A stretch of DNA of 7,656 nucleotides from Clostridia bacterium (lineage in GTDB: Bacteria > Bacillota > Clostridia > Christensenellales > CAG-917), in assembly GCA_017500745.1 (NCBI GenBank), contig JAFVYE010000040.1, forward strand, positions 1 to 7,656. Direction: 5' to 3'. How positions within the stretch are numbered: position 1 is the first letter of the stretch; each line of letters begins with the position of its first letter. The notes under the pieces are model-generated. The model worked only from the letters and a program-made list of their open reading frames with translations, ran no database searches and was not told the DNA's origin. Positions 6,890 through 7,656 of this stretch are shown here, one piece after another. Made by a program: the position numbers and the translations under genes.

Positions 6890-7656
6890 TTATTTCTTCT
6901 TTTTGAAGGTTGTGTTCTTCTTTGAATACTTGTGGACGGTGTTTGCCTTTGCTTTGTTTGTCTTTTCTGCCTTGGGAGCTGCGACAACTTGTTCCTCTCC
7001 GTAGTATTCTTTTTGGGTTTCGCCCTTGAAGACTGTTTCGTCCTCTTCTGTTTCCTTGACGTAGGTTGCCTTTGTCTTGCGGTATTTTGCTGCCACTTTG
7101 TCAAACTCTACGCTGAGGCCTGCCCAAAGAGGTGTTGCAAGAAGCACTGATGAATAGAGACCTGCAACAAGACCAAGGATGATAGGCACGCAGAATTCAC
7201 GGATTGTGTCACTGCCAAAGATTGCAAGGAATGCAACTGTCACCAAGGTTGTAAACGTGGTGAACAAACTTCTGCGCATATTGGCACGGACTGATTGGTC
7301 GCCAATTTCTGCATAAGGAATGTTCTTTTGACCTTTGAGGGGCTTGACGTTTTCACGGCAACGGTCAAAGATGATGATGGTGTTGTTGATTGAGTATGCA
7401 ATGATTGTGATGACTGCTGCAACAAATGATTGGTTGATTTGCACTCTGCAGATGACTGTCAAGCAGAACATGATGACTACGTCATGGATGAGTGCGATGA
7501 CTGCTGCGATACCACATGCAGGAGTAAATCTGATGATGATATAGACAAGGATGAGTGCAAGTGCAATTGCAAGTGCCATGCCTGACTTTGAGAGCAAATC
7601 TTGTGCTGCTGTTGCACCGATTGACTCGTAAGTGACGTTGTCCTTGATTTCTGCGT
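6890..7656 (-). CDS. secF: Protein translocase subunit SecF, C-terminal 254 residues (5' end cut by window edge)
   Basis: SecF works with SecD and SecYEG as an RND-type, ion-driven factor that helps pull exported proteins across the membrane. The visible part begins AEIKDNVTYESIGATAAQDLL, the conserved segment before TM2. About five hydrophobic segments follow, fitting SecF TM2-TM6. Signatures include IALIHDVVIMF, the AYSINNTIIIFDRCREN loop and MRRSLFTTFTTL. TM1, the extracytoplasmic domain and the true start lie beyond the right edge, so separate SecF versus a SecDF fusion cannot be decided. The Asn at 7382-7384 replaces the Asp that aligns with E. coli SecF Asp213, while the partner Arg (Arg247 in E. 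coli) is present. After the last TM segment comes an approximately 75-residue hydrophilic tail with an acidic patch (ETEEDE) and 18 lysines, ending in KKKK. The gene ends at TAA (6890-6892), just before a strong terminator. Confidence 0.93.
   Translation of the reverse strand, partial: AEIKDNVTYESIGATAAQDLLSKSGMALAIALALILVYIIIRFTPACGIAAVIALIHDVVIMFCLTVICRVQINQSFVAAVITIIAYSINNTIIIFDRCRENVKPLKGQKNIPYAEIGDQSVRANMRRSLFTTFTTLVTVAFLAIFGSDTIREFCVPIILGLVAGLYSSVLLATPLWAGLSVEFDKVAAKYRKTKATYVKETEEDETVFKGETQKEYYGEEQVVAAPKAEKTNKAKANTVHKYSKKNTTFKKKK

Noticed and set aside
6890..7597. secF as a complete short gene starting at the TTG at 7597
   Set aside because: The frame stays open to the window edge with conserved SecF sequence (YESIGATAAQDLL), so the gene is merely cut by the window.

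Overview
The window reads as a chromosomal housekeeping segment from a member of the Clostridia (Bacillota). The evidence is a bifunctional Rel protein, a long Firmicutes-type RecJ, a HemZ-type radical SAM protein and the order sec–recJ–rel–MBL hydrolase–hemZ, which is a common clostridial arrangement. Species cannot be read from the sequence. An uncultured gut-type lineage would fit, but that is a guess. Every supported gene lies on the minus strand, so transcription runs from high to low coordinates.

From right to left: (i) the 3' part of secF (6890–7656, entering from the right edge), which ends in a strong intrinsic terminator (6839–6875); (ii) a tightly packed block of recJ (4532–6808), rel/relA (2397–4532), a metallo-beta-lactamase-fold hydrolase (1783–2397) and hemZ (363–1790), with junction overlaps of 1, 1 and 8 nt; (iii) a 136-nt gap (227–362) holding a near-consensus sigma-A-type promoter and a candidate structured leader; (iv) the 5' part of rpsO, ribosomal protein S15 (1–226, running off the left edge).

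The four central genes are probably co-transcribed and partly coupled in translation. They link DNA repair (RecJ), the (p)ppGpp stringent response (Rel), an uncharacterised Zn-hydrolase and a tetrapyrrole-related radical SAM enzyme. Their sharing a transcript is an inference from packing and does not by itself show a joint function. SecF belongs to the membrane protein-export machinery. rpsO appears to have its own promoter.

I found no mobile element, CRISPR array, tRNA or rRNA, prophage, toxin system or evident new system. The most unusual points are an Asn in SecF where the proton-relay Asp of E. coli SecF (Asp213) aligns, the lysine-rich SecF tail, a terminator close upstream of recJ with no evident promoter between, and the possible SD-sequestering leader of rpsO.
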